DNA of 64,000 bases from Sphingorhabdus sp. YGSMI21 (GTDB lineage Bacteria; Pseudomonadota; Alphaproteobacteria; Sphingomonadales; Sphingomonadaceae), in NCBI RefSeq assembly GCF_002776575.1, contig NZ_CP022548.1, positions 3,115,001 to 3,179,000 on the forward strand. The letters run 5' to 3'. Numbering within the stretch: position 1 is the stretch's first letter; each line of letters starts with the position of its first letter. Made by a program: the position numbers and the translations under genes. The notes under the pieces are model-generated. The model worked only from the letters and a program-made list of their open reading frames with translations, searched no databases and was not told where the DNA came from. Shown one piece after another: positions 10,595 to 19,696 of the stretch.

Positions 10595-11371
10595 TCAGGG
10601 CCGCGCCTTGGTGAAGAGCCTGTAGAAATTCCGACCGGTTGTTTCGCACAGATCGTCATAATCCTCGCCGCGCAGTTCGGCCAGATAGCGCGCTGTGTCT
10701 GCGACAAAAGCGGGTTCGCCCGTCTTCCCGCGGTGCGGCACCGGAGCCAGAAACGGTGCGTCAGTTTCGACCAGCAGCCTGTCTGCCGGCAAACTTGCCG
10801 CCGTTTCCTTAAGATCCTTGGCATTTTTGAAAGTCACGATGCCGGAGATCGAGATGTAAAGACCCAGAGCCAATGCCTTTTGGGCGAAATCCTCGCTTGC
10901 GGTGAAACAATGGATTACGCCGGTATAGGCGCCCTGCTCCATTTCTTCGGCCATGATTGCCGCCGTATCCTCTTCCGCGTCGCGGGTGTGGACGATGATC
11001 GGCAACCCGGTTTCGCGCGCTGCATGAATATGCGTGCGAAAGCTTTGTTTCTGCCGATCCCGGTCGCTGTGGTCATAATAATAATCGAGCCCTGTCTCCC
11101 CTATCGCGATAACCCGCGGATGGGCGGCTTCTTCCACCAGTTTTGCGAGATCGATATCGGGATGGGCATCGGCCTCGTGCGGATGAATTCCGATACTGGC
11201 CCAGACGTCCTTTTCTCGCTCAGCCGTTGCGACAATGTCTCGCCATTCGCGTTCACGCGTCGAAATATTGAGCATCGCCGTCACACCACTCTGCCGTGCG
11301 CGGTCGAGCGCGGCGCCCTGCTCCTCGACCAGACCTTTGTAATTCAGATGGCAGTGGCTATCGACAAGCAT
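10595..11371 (-). CDS. tatD: TatD family metal-dependent deoxyribonuclease
   Basis: A 258-residue TIM-barrel hydrolase. The N-terminal metal motif is MLVDSHCHLNYKGL (HxH). Further ligands appear in IAIGETGLDYYYD, PIIVHTRDAEEDT, VIHCFTAS and LLVETDAPFLAP. TatD enzymes are 3'-5' exonucleases/AP endonucleases linked to DNA repair. The ATG at 11371 starts one base after the metG stop and opens directly into the conserved motif; the open frame upstream to 11440 is metG overlap. Gene pair metG-tatD followed by the MBL enzyme suggests translational coupling along this run. Confidence 0.93.
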   Translation of the reverse strand: MLVDSHCHLNYKGLVEEQGAALDRARQSGVTAMLNISTREREWRDIVATAEREKDVWASIGIHPHEADAHPDIDLAKLVEEAAHPRVIAIGETGLDYYYDHSDRDRQKQSFRTHIHAARETGLPIIVHTRDAEEDTAAIMAEEMEQGAYTGVIHCFTASEDFAQKALALGLYISISGIVTFKNAKDLKETAASLPADRLLVETDAPFLAPVPHRGKTGEPAFVADTARYLAELRGEDYDDLCETTGRNFYRLFTKARP

Positions 11372-11372
11372 C

Positions 11373-12926
11373 TCAGCCCCCTGCCTCGTCACTCGACAAT
11401 TCCAGACGGGGAAATATCCCTTCCGGCTTTGGCAATGCAAGCCCCTGCTCTATCGGCCGGCCAAGATGTTCAAAATCGCGGCTGTCCGCCGATTGGGCCA
11501 GCAAATCTAGCATCCGGTCGCAGCTTTCCGGCATCGCCCAGCGTAGCATGATGGCGAGTTGCCGAATGGCTTCTGCCGTATGATAGAGTACGCTGTCGGC
11601 GCGCGCCGGATCCGTTTTGCGCAAAGCCCACGGAGCTTGGTCGGCAAAATAGCTGTTGGTGGCGCTAAGCCGCTCGCGAATGATATCAAGCGCCTGATCG
11701 ATCTTGAACAGACCACAGGTCATCGCTGACCTCACATCCGCAAAACAGCTCTCCAGCTGGCTGAGCAATTCCTGCTCCGCCGCGGTTGGCTCGCCACGAG
11801 GCGGTATTTTCCCGTCACAATTTTTGGCAATCATTGATAGGCTTCGCTGCGCCAGGTTACCGAAATTATTGGCAAGATCGGCATTGGTCTTGGTCACGAT
11901 TACATCTGCGGAATAGGTCCCGTCCTTGCCGAATACGACGTCGGAGAGCAGAAAATAGCGGAGTTGATCGACTCCGAATCGTTCCGCCAATTCCATGGGA
12001 TCAACGACATTGCCCACCGACTTCGACATTTTTTCGCCGCGGTTGAGCAGAAAGCCGTGGCCGAAAATCTGTTTGGGCAAGGGCAGACCGGCGCTCATCA
12101 GGAAAGCCGGCCAGTAGACCGCATGAAAGCGGACAATGTCCTTGCCGATAAGATGAAGATCTGCGGGCCAATATTTCGCGAACATACCTTCGGTATCGGG
12201 ATAGCCCACACCGGTCATATAGGTGGTTAGAGCATCAACCCACACATACATGACATGACCCGGTGATCCAGGCACCGGAACCCCCCAGTCAAAGCTGGTT
12301 CGAGACACGCTTAGATCGCGCAATCCGCCTTCGACAAAGCGCATGACCTCGTTCCGGCGGCTTTCCGGCTGAATGAATTCAGGATGTTCTGCGTAAAGCT
12401 TGAGCAATTTGTCCTGATAACTGGACAATTTGAAGAACCAGGTTTCTTCCGCGGTCCATTGAACGGGTGTCCCCTGGGGAGAGAGTTTCTCACCCCCCTC
12501 ACCTGTCTCGAGCTCGTCTTCCGCATAAAAAGCTTCGTCACGCACCGAGTACCAGCCTTCATAACGATCAAGATACAGATCCCCATTGGCTTCCATCGCC
12601 TTCCACAATGCTTTGCTCGCCTCGTGGTGCGCGGGCTCGCTGGTTCTCCGGAACCCGTCATGATTGATATTGAGCTTTGCGCACATCTCTATGAAGTAAG
12701 ACGACATTTCATCAGCGAGCTTGATGGTTTCGACACCGGCATCCCGCGCCGTCTGGACCATTTTCAGACCGTGCTCGTCGGTACCTGTTATCAACCGGAC
12801 ATCGCGTCCGCTCAGCCGGTGAAAACGTGCAATGGCATCGGCAGCTATCGCTTCATAGGCATGACCGATATGCGGTCGCCCGTTGGGATAGCTTATGGCG
12901 GTGGTAATATAGAAAGGTTCTGACAT
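11373..12926 (-). CDS. metG: Methionyl-tRNA synthetase
   Basis: A 517-residue class I aminoacyl-tRNA synthetase that charges tRNA-Met. The catalytic signatures are PNGRPHIGHAYEA (HIGH) near residue 15 and GEKMSKSVGNVV (KMSKS) near 300. The C-terminal anticodon-binding helical domain has NNFGNLAQR and WALRKTDPAR. It is the short MetG form without the C-terminal dimerisation domain. The ATG at 12926 is chosen because MSEPFYITTAISYP is the normal N-terminus; the frame is open to 12977. It lies between holB and tatD in an otherwise replication and repair oriented gene string. Confidence 0.95.
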   Translation of the reverse strand: MSEPFYITTAISYPNGRPHIGHAYEAIAADAIARFHRLSGRDVRLITGTDEHGLKMVQTARDAGVETIKLADEMSSYFIEMCAKLNINHDGFRRTSEPAHHEASKALWKAMEANGDLYLDRYEGWYSVRDEAFYAEDELETGEGGEKLSPQGTPVQWTAEETWFFKLSSYQDKLLKLYAEHPEFIQPESRRNEVMRFVEGGLRDLSVSRTSFDWGVPVPGSPGHVMYVWVDALTTYMTGVGYPDTEGMFAKYWPADLHLIGKDIVRFHAVYWPAFLMSAGLPLPKQIFGHGFLLNRGEKMSKSVGNVVDPMELAERFGVDQLRYFLLSDVVFGKDGTYSADVIVTKTNADLANNFGNLAQRSLSMIAKNCDGKIPPRGEPTAAEQELLSQLESCFADVRSAMTCGLFKIDQALDIIRERLSATNSYFADQAPWALRKTDPARADSVLYHTAEAIRQLAIMLRWAMPESCDRMLDLLAQSADSRDFEHLGRPIEQGLALPKPEGIFPRLELSSDEAGG

Positions 12927-12983
12927 AGGCGTCTCTCTTGATGCATTGGCGGCGCTTGTAAACAGCCAAAATATCAAATCTTC

Positions 12984-13991
12984 TTAACTGTCTCCGGCAA
13001 GATCCCCCATCAGGCTGCCCAGTCGGAAGATGACCGCCTGATTATCCAATGCTTTGGGAAGGGCAGTCGAGGCTAATTCGCTTGCTTCTCGCCATTTTTC
13101 AATGGATTGTACAGAAAAAGCCCGTTCGGGAGCCTTGATCTGCTCTGCGATGAGGCTGGGGGCCCGGTCCAGAAATGCGCGGTATCGCGGCGTTGCTGCC
13201 TTTAGCGAAAGCTTGCGAGCGAGCTCGCTTTTAAGACTGTTGTCCCTGTCACCCGATTTGATAATCTGCCGGGCGATTCCCTCCAGTTCGGCAAGCCCCA
13301 CCTCGGCATATTGCAGGGCGCGACCTGGCGACCCTTCCCCGGCAAGAACAAGTGTCTCCAGATCCGCCTCATCCAGATCTGACACGGCGGCCTTCAACAC
13401 CTTGCGCATGTCATCGGCGCCCAGCGGATCAAATCGCAACATCTGGCAACGGGAACGGATCGTCGGCAAAAGCCTGTCGGGCATATGGCTTATCAGAAAG
13501 AAAATCGTGTTTTTCGGTGGCTCTTCAAGATTTTTCAAGATTGCGTTGGCGCCGGCGCGTTCCAGATCGTCGGCAGCATCAATCACTACTATCCGATATT
13601 CCGAGATCGAAGCCTGATTCTGGAACAAGGGTTGAAGGGACCGGATCTGGTCAACCTTGATATTGCGAGCCAGTTCATGCTCTTCGAGCGAATCCAGACC
13701 ATTGTCCCGTGCCTTCTTCTCTTCCTTGTCACCCTTCGGGCCGCGCCGGAGCAGGCGAAAATCGGGATGGGAGCCTGCGGCGAGAAGATGGCCGGCCTCA
13801 TCATCCTGATCATCCGAGAAAACGGCCTGCGGATTACGCGAGTTGAGGAGAAAATGCGCAGCTTGCTGGGCAAAGGCGGCCTTGCCCAATCCCTTGTCAC
13901 CCGCAAGAATCCACGCGTGGTGGAGCATGTCCTTGGCCAGGGCCTGATGGAATATCTGCCGGGGCCTCTCATGACCGAGATATGACGTCAT
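12984..13991 (-). CDS. holB: DNA polymerase III subunit delta'
   Basis: A 335-residue clamp-loader subunit. It has a DnaX-like N-terminal AAA+ domain with Walker A GDKGLGKAAFA (about 31), then SEYRIVVIDAADDLERAGANAILKNLEEPP, where the NAxLKxLEEPP signature is diagnostic for delta'/DnaX proteins, and a sensor region LPTIRSRCQMLRF (SRC motif). It loads the beta clamp with delta and tau/gamma. Its start overlaps the tmk stop by four bases (ATGA), so both are probably translated together. Gene order dacC-tmk-holB-metG-tatD is standard in alphaproteobacteria. Confidence 0.94.
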   Translation of the reverse strand: MTSYLGHERPRQIFHQALAKDMLHHAWILAGDKGLGKAAFAQQAAHFLLNSRNPQAVFSDDQDDEAGHLLAAGSHPDFRLLRRGPKGDKEEKKARDNGLDSLEEHELARNIKVDQIRSLQPLFQNQASISEYRIVVIDAADDLERAGANAILKNLEEPPKNTIFFLISHMPDRLLPTIRSRCQMLRFDPLGADDMRKVLKAAVSDLDEADLETLVLAGEGSPGRALQYAEVGLAELEGIARQIIKSGDRDNSLKSELARKLSLKAATPRYRAFLDRAPSLIAEQIKAPERAFSVQSIEKWREASELASTALPKALDNQAVIFRLGSLMGDLAGDS

Positions 13992-14617
13992 GCCATCATG
14001 CCGTCGAGATTGATCATCAGAGCCTCGGTTATCGCCTCAACGGATTGCGAAGCATCGACGAGCGCAATGCGCTCGGGCTCGTCGGCTGCGAACTTTCGAA
14101 AATTGGCCATGACCGCCCGGTGATAGCGGCTGTCCCTGCCTCCGATACGGTCGCTGTCGCCGCGATCCCGCGCGTCGGCTCTTTTTGAGGCAACGGCTTC
14201 GGGCAAGTCGAGCACAAACGTCCGGTCCGGCATCAGATTTTCACTGCCTATCCGGTGCAAGTCCATGATTTCAGCGTCGCTGATCTCTCCGCAAACACTC
14301 TGATAGGCCCTGCTGCTGTCAATGAACCGGTCGCAAATGACCCAGTCCCCCCGCGCTAGAGCCGGCCGGATCAATTTGGTGCAATGTTCGGCGCGCGCAG
14401 CGGCGAACAACAGCGCTTCCGTGCGAATATTCCATTTTTCTTCTGCCCCGGTCAGCAATAGCTCGCGGATGGTCTCCGCGCCCGGAGTGCCGCCGGGTTC
14501 CCGGGTGAGCAGAGCCTTAAAGCCATTTTTCTCAAGAGCTTCAGCGAGCGCCCTCGCCTGGGTCGACTTGCCGGTCCCCTCACCGCCTTCCAGCGTGATG
14601 AAGCGGCCCTGGGTCAC
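13988..14617 (-). CDS. tmk: Thymidylate kinase (dTMP kinase)
   Basis: A 209-residue P-loop kinase converting dTMP to dTDP. Walker A is EGGEGTGKSTQA (about 10-20). The DRxxxSxxAYQ signature appears as CDRFIDSSRAYQ, and LTREPGGTPGAETIR is the conserved substrate loop. The LID region contains ARDRGDSDRIGGRD. Length is normal for the family. It overlaps holB downstream and dacC upstream, each by four bases, so the three genes form a tightly coupled run. Confidence 0.95.
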   Translation of the reverse strand: MTQGRFITLEGGEGTGKSTQARALAEALEKNGFKALLTREPGGTPGAETIRELLLTGAEEKWNIRTEALLFAAARAEHCTKLIRPALARGDWVICDRFIDSSRAYQSVCGEISDAEIMDLHRIGSENLMPDRTFVLDLPEAVASKRADARDRGDSDRIGGRDSRYHRAVMANFRKFAADEPERIALVDASQSVEAITEALMINLDGMMA

Positions 14618-15756
14618 GCCAATCCGAGCAGGGATTTCAGTCCGGCCCAGACACGATCAAGGAAACCGGCCTCGCCCACGTCTTCGCCTGCGACCAGATC
14701 AACCGACTGCTGTCCGGCATCTGCCGTGCTTACGATCAGTTTCGCGATCGGCTGACCCTTGGTGATGGGGGCTTTGATCGGACCGTTATAGGTCACTTTC
14801 ATCGATATGTTACCGTCAGAAGCCTTTGGAATTGTTGCAAATAAATCCCTGGCGGCCACGAGTGAAACAGTAGAACTGTCCCCCAGTTGCACTTCTGCAT
14901 TCTGCACTCTCGTGCCCTTGTCAAAAAGCTTTCTCGGCTCCCAGGCGTTGAAGCCCCAGTTCATGAATTTGACCGATTCCTCGATCCGACCGCCATAACT
15001 GTCCAGCCCGGCAAGTACCGACACAAGACGCCGGCCCTTTTGTTCAGCCGAGCCGGTGAAACCATAGCCGGCTTCTTCGGTATGACCGGTTTTCAAGCCG
15101 TCCGATCCTGCGACCTTGCCCATCAACGGGTTGCGGTTGGACTGTTTGATACCATTCCAGGCGAATTCATCCTGGCCGTAGAAATCATCATATAGTTTCG
15201 GAAAATTATTGACTGTCGCCGAACCGAGCTTGGCGAGATCCCGTGCCGTAACCATGGTCCTGCCTTCATCCGGCCAACCGTTGCTATTGCCGAACCGGCT
15301 GTTCGACATGCCGAGTTCCTTTGCCCGCTTGTTCATCAGCCCGACAAAGGCCTCTTCGGTGCCGGCGATTCCTTCCGCAAGCACAACGCAGGCGTCATTG
15401 CCTGACAGCGTCACGATGCCGTGCAGCAAATCGCTGACGCTGACCTGATCACCGACACCAAGGAACATCGTAGAACCCTGGTTGTTCCATTTCTTCCAGG
15501 TTGCTTCATTGACGCGAAATTTGTCATCCAGCTTGAGCTTGCCCTTGTTGATCAGGTCAAAGGCGACGTAGACTGTCATCATTTTCGCCATTGATGCCGG
15601 CGGAATCTGCTTGTCGGCATTTTTCTCGAACAGAACCGCGCCTGATGACAGATCTGTCATATAGGCAATAGGCGCTTCGGTTTCGAAACCGGGCGCGGCG
15701 GCGACAACCGACGACAAGGCGATGAAAGGCAGTGACACCAGAAGATATTTTTTCAT
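14614..15756 (-). CDS. dacC: D-alanyl-D-alanine carboxypeptidase (PBP5/6 type)
   Basis: A 380-residue periplasmic low-molecular-mass penicillin-binding protein that trims the terminal D-Ala of peptidoglycan stem peptides. An N-terminal signal peptide (KKYLLVSLPFIALSSVVAAA) is followed by the serine DD-peptidase triad: SxxK in PPASMAKMMT, SGN in TLSGNDACV and KTG in LKTGHTEEAG. The C-terminal beta domain (PBP5_C) precedes a short amphipathic tail (VWAGLKSLLGLA) that would anchor it to the inner membrane. The symbol dacC is the usual family name; dacA or dacD would be equally defensible. It is followed on the same strand by tmk. Confidence 0.9.
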   Translation of the reverse strand: MKKYLLVSLPFIALSSVVAAAPGFETEAPIAYMTDLSSGAVLFEKNADKQIPPASMAKMMTVYVAFDLINKGKLKLDDKFRVNEATWKKWNNQGSTMFLGVGDQVSVSDLLHGIVTLSGNDACVVLAEGIAGTEEAFVGLMNKRAKELGMSNSRFGNSNGWPDEGRTMVTARDLAKLGSATVNNFPKLYDDFYGQDEFAWNGIKQSNRNPLMGKVAGSDGLKTGHTEEAGYGFTGSAEQKGRRLVSVLAGLDSYGGRIEESVKFMNWGFNAWEPRKLFDKGTRVQNAEVQLGDSSTVSLVAARDLFATIPKASDGNISMKVTYNGPIKAPITKGQPIAKLIVSTADAGQQSVDLVAGEDVGEAGFLDRVWAGLKSLLGLA

Positions 15757-15795
15757 TTAGGACAGGATTCCCGATCAAAATTTAACGGCAAAAAG

Positions 15796-16821
15796 CTATT
15801 TGTCCGTGCGCAAGATTCGAGCTCCGCTATAGCCGCGCTGCTGCGCCTGTGCCAGCCCTGCTTGCGCATCCTTTTCACTGGCATAAGGACCGTAGCGAAC
15901 ACGCCAAATCGTTCGCGTGCCATCCGGAAACACTTGTGCCCCGATTTTCTTGGCCAGCGTGTCTGCTCGCGATTTGTTGCTGAATGCCGCAACCTGCACG
16001 GCATAGGATCCGGCCAGGCCTCCGACATAATTGTCTCCCACACTATTTTCCGCTGCGACCGGACGTCCGGCATTCTCGACGATGAAGCGGCCATCACGCG
16101 TTCCACTTGTCGCCGGGGGTGAAGCAACGGGGCGATTGGGTGGACCTGAAGCCGGAGACGAAGATGCTGGTGCAGCAGCCTGCCTGATCGGCGCGGCCGG
16201 ACGAGGCAGCTTGGCGAGATTTTTCCGCAATATCGACAACAGGGAGTCCGGCGTGGCGATCCGCTCGGTTGCCGGAGCCCCCATACGCAGCACGGCCCGC
16301 TCCTGTTCGTTCGGATTGACCTTGCGAACGCGCACCCCTGACACTCCATCACGATCGATACCCAGCTGCTTGGCGGCACCGTGCGAGAGGTCAATCAGGC
16401 GATCATTGGCAAAAGGTCCGCGGTCGTTGACCCGTACCAGGATCGTGCGACCGGTATCGAGCGCCGTCACCTCGACATAAGACGGCAGGGGCAGCGTCTT
16501 ATGCGCTGCAGAAATGCCCTGCGGATTGAAAATTTCACCATTGGCCGTCTGGTTGCCGGACAGCTCTTCGCCATACCAGCTGGCATAGCCGACTTCGTCA
16601 TAGCTCTGCACATCCTCGGGCGTGTAGGTTTTTCCGCCAACTTTGTAGGGATCACCGATTTTCTGGGGATAGTCGGACACTGCCGCCGAGCCAGCGACCT
16701 GTCCTGCACCGCGAGGCGGGGGCGAGCCATCGGGAAACTGGCCAAAATCGCGCGATCCGCTACATCCGGCCAATGCCAGTGTAGCCGTCGACAATATTCC
16801 AAACCTAACTGCGTATTTCAT
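15796..16821 (-). CDS. rlpA: Septal ring lytic transglycosylase RlpA-type lipoprotein
   Basis: A 341-residue outer-membrane lipoprotein. The lipobox LALAGC gives a mature N-terminal Cys near residue 20. The double-psi beta-barrel domain (about 75-165) has YASWYGEELSGNQTANGE and RTILVRVNDRGPF followed by RLIDLSHGAAKQLG. After a Pro/Ala-rich linker (about 190-250), a C-terminal SPOR domain (about 265-340, YAVQVAAFSNKSRADTLAKK) should bind denuded glycans at the septum. RlpA cleaves glycan strands lacking stem peptides, the product of amidases. The ATG overlaps the end of the upstream transglycosylase gene by 17 bases, so the two wall enzymes are likely co-expressed. Confidence 0.92.
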   Translation of the reverse strand: MKYAVRFGILSTATLALAGCSGSRDFGQFPDGSPPPRGAGQVAGSAAVSDYPQKIGDPYKVGGKTYTPEDVQSYDEVGYASWYGEELSGNQTANGEIFNPQGISAAHKTLPLPSYVEVTALDTGRTILVRVNDRGPFANDRLIDLSHGAAKQLGIDRDGVSGVRVRKVNPNEQERAVLRMGAPATERIATPDSLLSILRKNLAKLPRPAAPIRQAAAPASSSPASGPPNRPVASPPATSGTRDGRFIVENAGRPVAAENSVGDNYVGGLAGSYAVQVAAFSNKSRADTLAKKIGAQVFPDGTRTIWRVRYGPYASEKDAQAGLAQAQQRGYSGARILRTDK

Positions 16822-17845
16822 CCGCTAATAACCCCACTGCTAGCCCGTAAAAATTCGAACAATTATAATCCAGTATGACGCGATAATTGCCCGTCAGCAA
16901 ATAGGCTGTATTGCCTGCTCCATCGGGTTCGAGCAACGTCGCCATCACATTCTCGTCGAGGCTCTTCCCTGTTGCCGGAGCAACGCCAAGCGCGCGCCAT
17001 TCCGCCATAGTCTTCCACTGGCTATGGCGGCCAAATACACGAGGACAACGGGTCGGCACGATCTTGCTCGCCACTGCGTCGCGGTTGAGCGACGACGGGA
17101 CATTGACGGCGATGCCCCACGGCTCTCCGCGGCGCCAGCCGGAATTGACAAAATAATTGGCAATCGATGCCACAGCATCATTTTCATTGTTCCAGATATC
17201 CGCATATCCGTCGCCGCTGCCATCCTTCGCCAGTCGCAGATAAACCGAAGGCAGGAACTGCGGCATGCCCATGGCCCCTGCCCAGCTTCCCTTGAGCGCC
17301 GATTGCGGAACACCTTTGTCAATCAACTGCAGCACGGCGAGCAATTCGGGCTCGAACAGCGAGCGCCGGCGGCCTTCATAGGCCAGCGTTGCCAGCGAAC
17401 GAGGAATATCGAAATCGCCCATGTAGGAGCCATAATTGGTTTCCTTGCCATATATCGCCATGATGATCGGACCCGGCACGCCGGTATCGCGTTCGACGTC
17501 GACCAGCTTGGCAATCAGGCGACGATAGGCCGCCTTGCCGCTGGCGATCCGCTGGCTTGTGATATGCCGCCGCTGATAGGGTGCGAAAGGCGGGATTGCG
17601 CTATTTGGGCTGCCACCCGGTTGTGACTGATCCAGCTCAACGACTCTTGGATTGTAAGTAAGACCGGGCAAAACCTGATCCAGTGTTTGCGCTCGCACGC
17701 CTTCCTGCAGAGCTTTTTGGCGTACCTCCAGCAGATAGGATTCAAATCCGGAACTGCTCTGGGCTTTGGCGTCTTGCATAGCTGCTGCGGTGCTGATGCC
17801 AAAAAGAGCAATAGCGCCGCAAGCGATGGCGGTCATGATACGCAT
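16805..17845 (-). CDS. Lytic murein transglycosylase, MltB family
   Basis: A 346-residue secreted lytic transglycosylase that cuts the glycan backbone of peptidoglycan with anhydro-muropeptide formation. A signal peptide occupies the first 25 or so residues. The catalytic Glu is in MAIYGKETNYGSYMGDFD, followed by the typical SLATLAYEGRRR, GSWAGAMGMPQFLPS and GDGYADIWNNENDAVASIANYF blocks of the MltB/Slt35 group. The frame is open to 17878, but ATG 17845 begins the signal peptide. There is no C-terminal peptidoglycan-binding domain and no lipobox, so it is a soluble periplasmic form. It overlaps rlpA. Confidence 0.9.
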   Translation of the reverse strand: MRIMTAIACGAIALFGISTAAAMQDAKAQSSSGFESYLLEVRQKALQEGVRAQTLDQVLPGLTYNPRVVELDQSQPGGSPNSAIPPFAPYQRRHITSQRIASGKAAYRRLIAKLVDVERDTGVPGPIIMAIYGKETNYGSYMGDFDIPRSLATLAYEGRRRSLFEPELLAVLQLIDKGVPQSALKGSWAGAMGMPQFLPSVYLRLAKDGSGDGYADIWNNENDAVASIANYFVNSGWRRGEPWGIAVNVPSSLNRDAVASKIVPTRCPRVFGRHSQWKTMAEWRALGVAPATGKSLDENVMATLLEPDGAGNTAYLLTGNYRVILDYNCSNFYGLAVGLLADEIRS

Positions 17846-18044
17846 GATTACTTCCCTTTCGTCACGCCGTTGTCGCACAAAGCGAGTCTGAGGGGAATCC
17901 CTAAATAACCCGAAGAAACAACCACTCGCCCCGAAAGGCGGAAATCAGCGAAATCCCTCTGCTCGGTTTCAGGCGTTCACAAATGTTTTGCGCTTTCAAA
18001 ACGATGGCGCTAGGACGCGTGCGACCCCGCCCTAAGGGCCATGC

Positions 18045-18134
18045 GGACAGGTGGCAGAGTGGTCGAATGCAGCGGTCTTGAAAACCGCCGAGGGTGCAAG
18101 CTCTCCGTGGGTTCGAATCCCACCCTGTCCGCCA
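18045..18134 (+). tRNA. tRNA-Ser (anticodon UGA)
   Basis: A 90-base tRNA with a 7-bp acceptor stem (GGACAGG with CCTGTCC), discriminator G and encoded CCA. The anticodon stem-loop GCGGT-CTTGAAA-ACCGC places TGA at 18079-18081. The long variable arm (GAGGGTGCAAGCTCTC region) is that of a class II serine tRNA, and the T-arm has GTTCGAATCC. It stands alone between the MltB gene and the efflux operon. The UGA anticodon reads UCA and related Ser codons. Confidence 0.97.
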
Positions 18135-18280
18135 CAACCCGATCCCGCCCAATACGATACCAGTCATTTTCAGACGGAATTACGCCGCCGATGACGTCCT
18201 GCGACGTCGGGTTTCCGGGGAGTGCTAACTCCGGATAAAAACGATCACCCGCCCGACTAACCAGGGCGCGACGTTCCAAA

Positions 18281-19696
18281 TCAAGGTCTGATTCCACCAC
18301 CGAGCGCGATAAAAAGCGACACCTGGTTCTGGTCATTCGCGCGGATCAGTTCCAGCAGAGACTGTTGGGCGCTGAACAGGTTTCTCTCTGCGTCCAGAAC
18401 CTCGAGATAGCTGACGACGCCCTCGCGGTAGCGCAGACGGGCTATCCGTGCGATCGCTTCTTGCGCCGCAACCGTGCGCCTTGCCGTATCGACCTGTTCG
18501 CCAAGCCAGCGGCGACCGGCCAGAGCATCGGAAACCTCGCGAAATGCCGTCTGCACGGTCTTGTCATAAGTGGCGACTGCCTCGATTTCGAGAGCCCGGG
18601 CAAGGCCGAGGTCGGCATCGCGTGCGCCCCAGTCGAAGATCGGCAGGCTGATCGATGGACCGAAGCTCCAGGTAAAATTGTCATTGCTGAAAAGATCATC
18701 CAGACTGTCGGACGTTAGTCCGCCGGACCCGGTCAACGATATGCGCGGGAAAAATGCCGCGCGCGCGGCGCCGATATTGGCGCGTGCTGCGCTCAGGTTT
18801 TGTTCGGCTGCGACGATGTCAGGACGGGTGAGCAACAGATCGGAAGGAAGACCTGCGTCGAGAGGGCCGGCAAATTCCTGCCTCTCGAGCGGAAGACTGT
18901 CGGGCAGATCGGCGGAAAGCCGGCCACCAACCAATACCGTCAACTGGTTGCAGGCTTGTGCGTGCGAGAGGCGTTGTGCCCCCAATGTTTGCTTCGCTTG
19001 GGTCAACAGCACTTCTGCCTGCCGGTAATCGAGAGCCGATGTGACACCGGCATCCAGCCGCAATTTGGCGATCCGCAAGCCTTCGGTCCGGCTTTGCAGG
19101 GTCGCTTCGGCGAACGCGATCTGTTCCCGCGTTTCGATAAGATCGAGATAGGTCGAGGCGACATCACCGATCAGTGAAAGATAGAAAGCGCGCTGGGCCG
19201 ATATGGTTGCCAGATAGCTGGCGCGCGCGGAGTCACTCAAATTGCGGACGCGGCCCCAGAAATCCAGTTCGAAAGAGGTGACGGCAACGCCGACATTATA
19301 ATTGTCGATTGTGACCGAACTGCTGCCGCCGGTGTCCGTCTCGAGCGGCGTGCGCGTGCGAATCCCGCTACCGCTGGCGTCGATTTGCGGCAGGCGCTGG
19401 CTGTCCTGGATCCGGTATTGGGCGCGCGCCTGTTCGATGCGCGCCGTAGCTGCCACCAGGTCACGGTTGTTTTCGACCGCGGCAGCGAGCAGCCGTTTAA
19501 GCTGCGGATCGTTGAAATATTCGCTCCAGCCCAGTTGCGAGGCGATAACGGCGCCGTCGGGACGATATTCGCCATCATAGCCCGGCGCGGTAGCAAGCTC
19601 CGGACGCCGGTCTTCAGGCGCCAGATTCACGCATCCGCCGAGCAAGGTGGAGCAGGCCAAAACAACGGATAATGCAAGACGGGACGGTCTGGTCAT
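18281..19696 (-). CDS. Outer-membrane efflux channel lipoprotein, NodT/OprM family
   Basis: A 471-residue TolC-like outer-membrane factor of an RND efflux pump. A lipoprotein signal with lipobox LLGGC puts the lipidated Cys near residue 22. Two repeated OEP domains follow, recognisable from RIEQARAQYRIQDSQRLPQID and the second-half equivalents NLSAARANIGAARAAFFPRISLTG and TAFREVSDALAGR. It forms a trimeric channel through the outer membrane. Its ATG overlaps the stop of the upstream pump gene by four bases, and it is the last gene of the adaptor-pump-channel operon. Confidence 0.93.
   Translation of the reverse strand: MTRPSRLALSVVLACSTLLGGCVNLAPEDRRPELATAPGYDGEYRPDGAVIASQLGWSEYFNDPQLKRLLAAAVENNRDLVAATARIEQARAQYRIQDSQRLPQIDASGSGIRTRTPLETDTGGSSSVTIDNYNVGVAVTSFELDFWGRVRNLSDSARASYLATISAQRAFYLSLIGDVASTYLDLIETREQIAFAEATLQSRTEGLRIAKLRLDAGVTSALDYRQAEVLLTQAKQTLGAQRLSHAQACNQLTVLVGGRLSADLPDSLPLERQEFAGPLDAGLPSDLLLTRPDIVAAEQNLSAARANIGAARAAFFPRISLTGSGGLTSDSLDDLFSNDNFTWSFGPSISLPIFDWGARDADLGLARALEIEAVATYDKTVQTAFREVSDALAGRRWLGEQVDTARRTVAAQEAIARIARLRYREGVVSYLEVLDAERNLFSAQQSLLELIRANDQNQVSLFIALGGGIRP

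Noticed and set aside
10433..11551. Plus-strand open frame over the tatD and MBL genes
   Set aside because: It is a shadow of two coupled minus-strand genes with complete metal-binding motifs.
18215..18236. GGAGT/ACTCC hairpin between tRNA-Ser and the efflux channel gene
   Set aside because: The stem is short and lacks a T-run in either direction, so it was not called a terminator.
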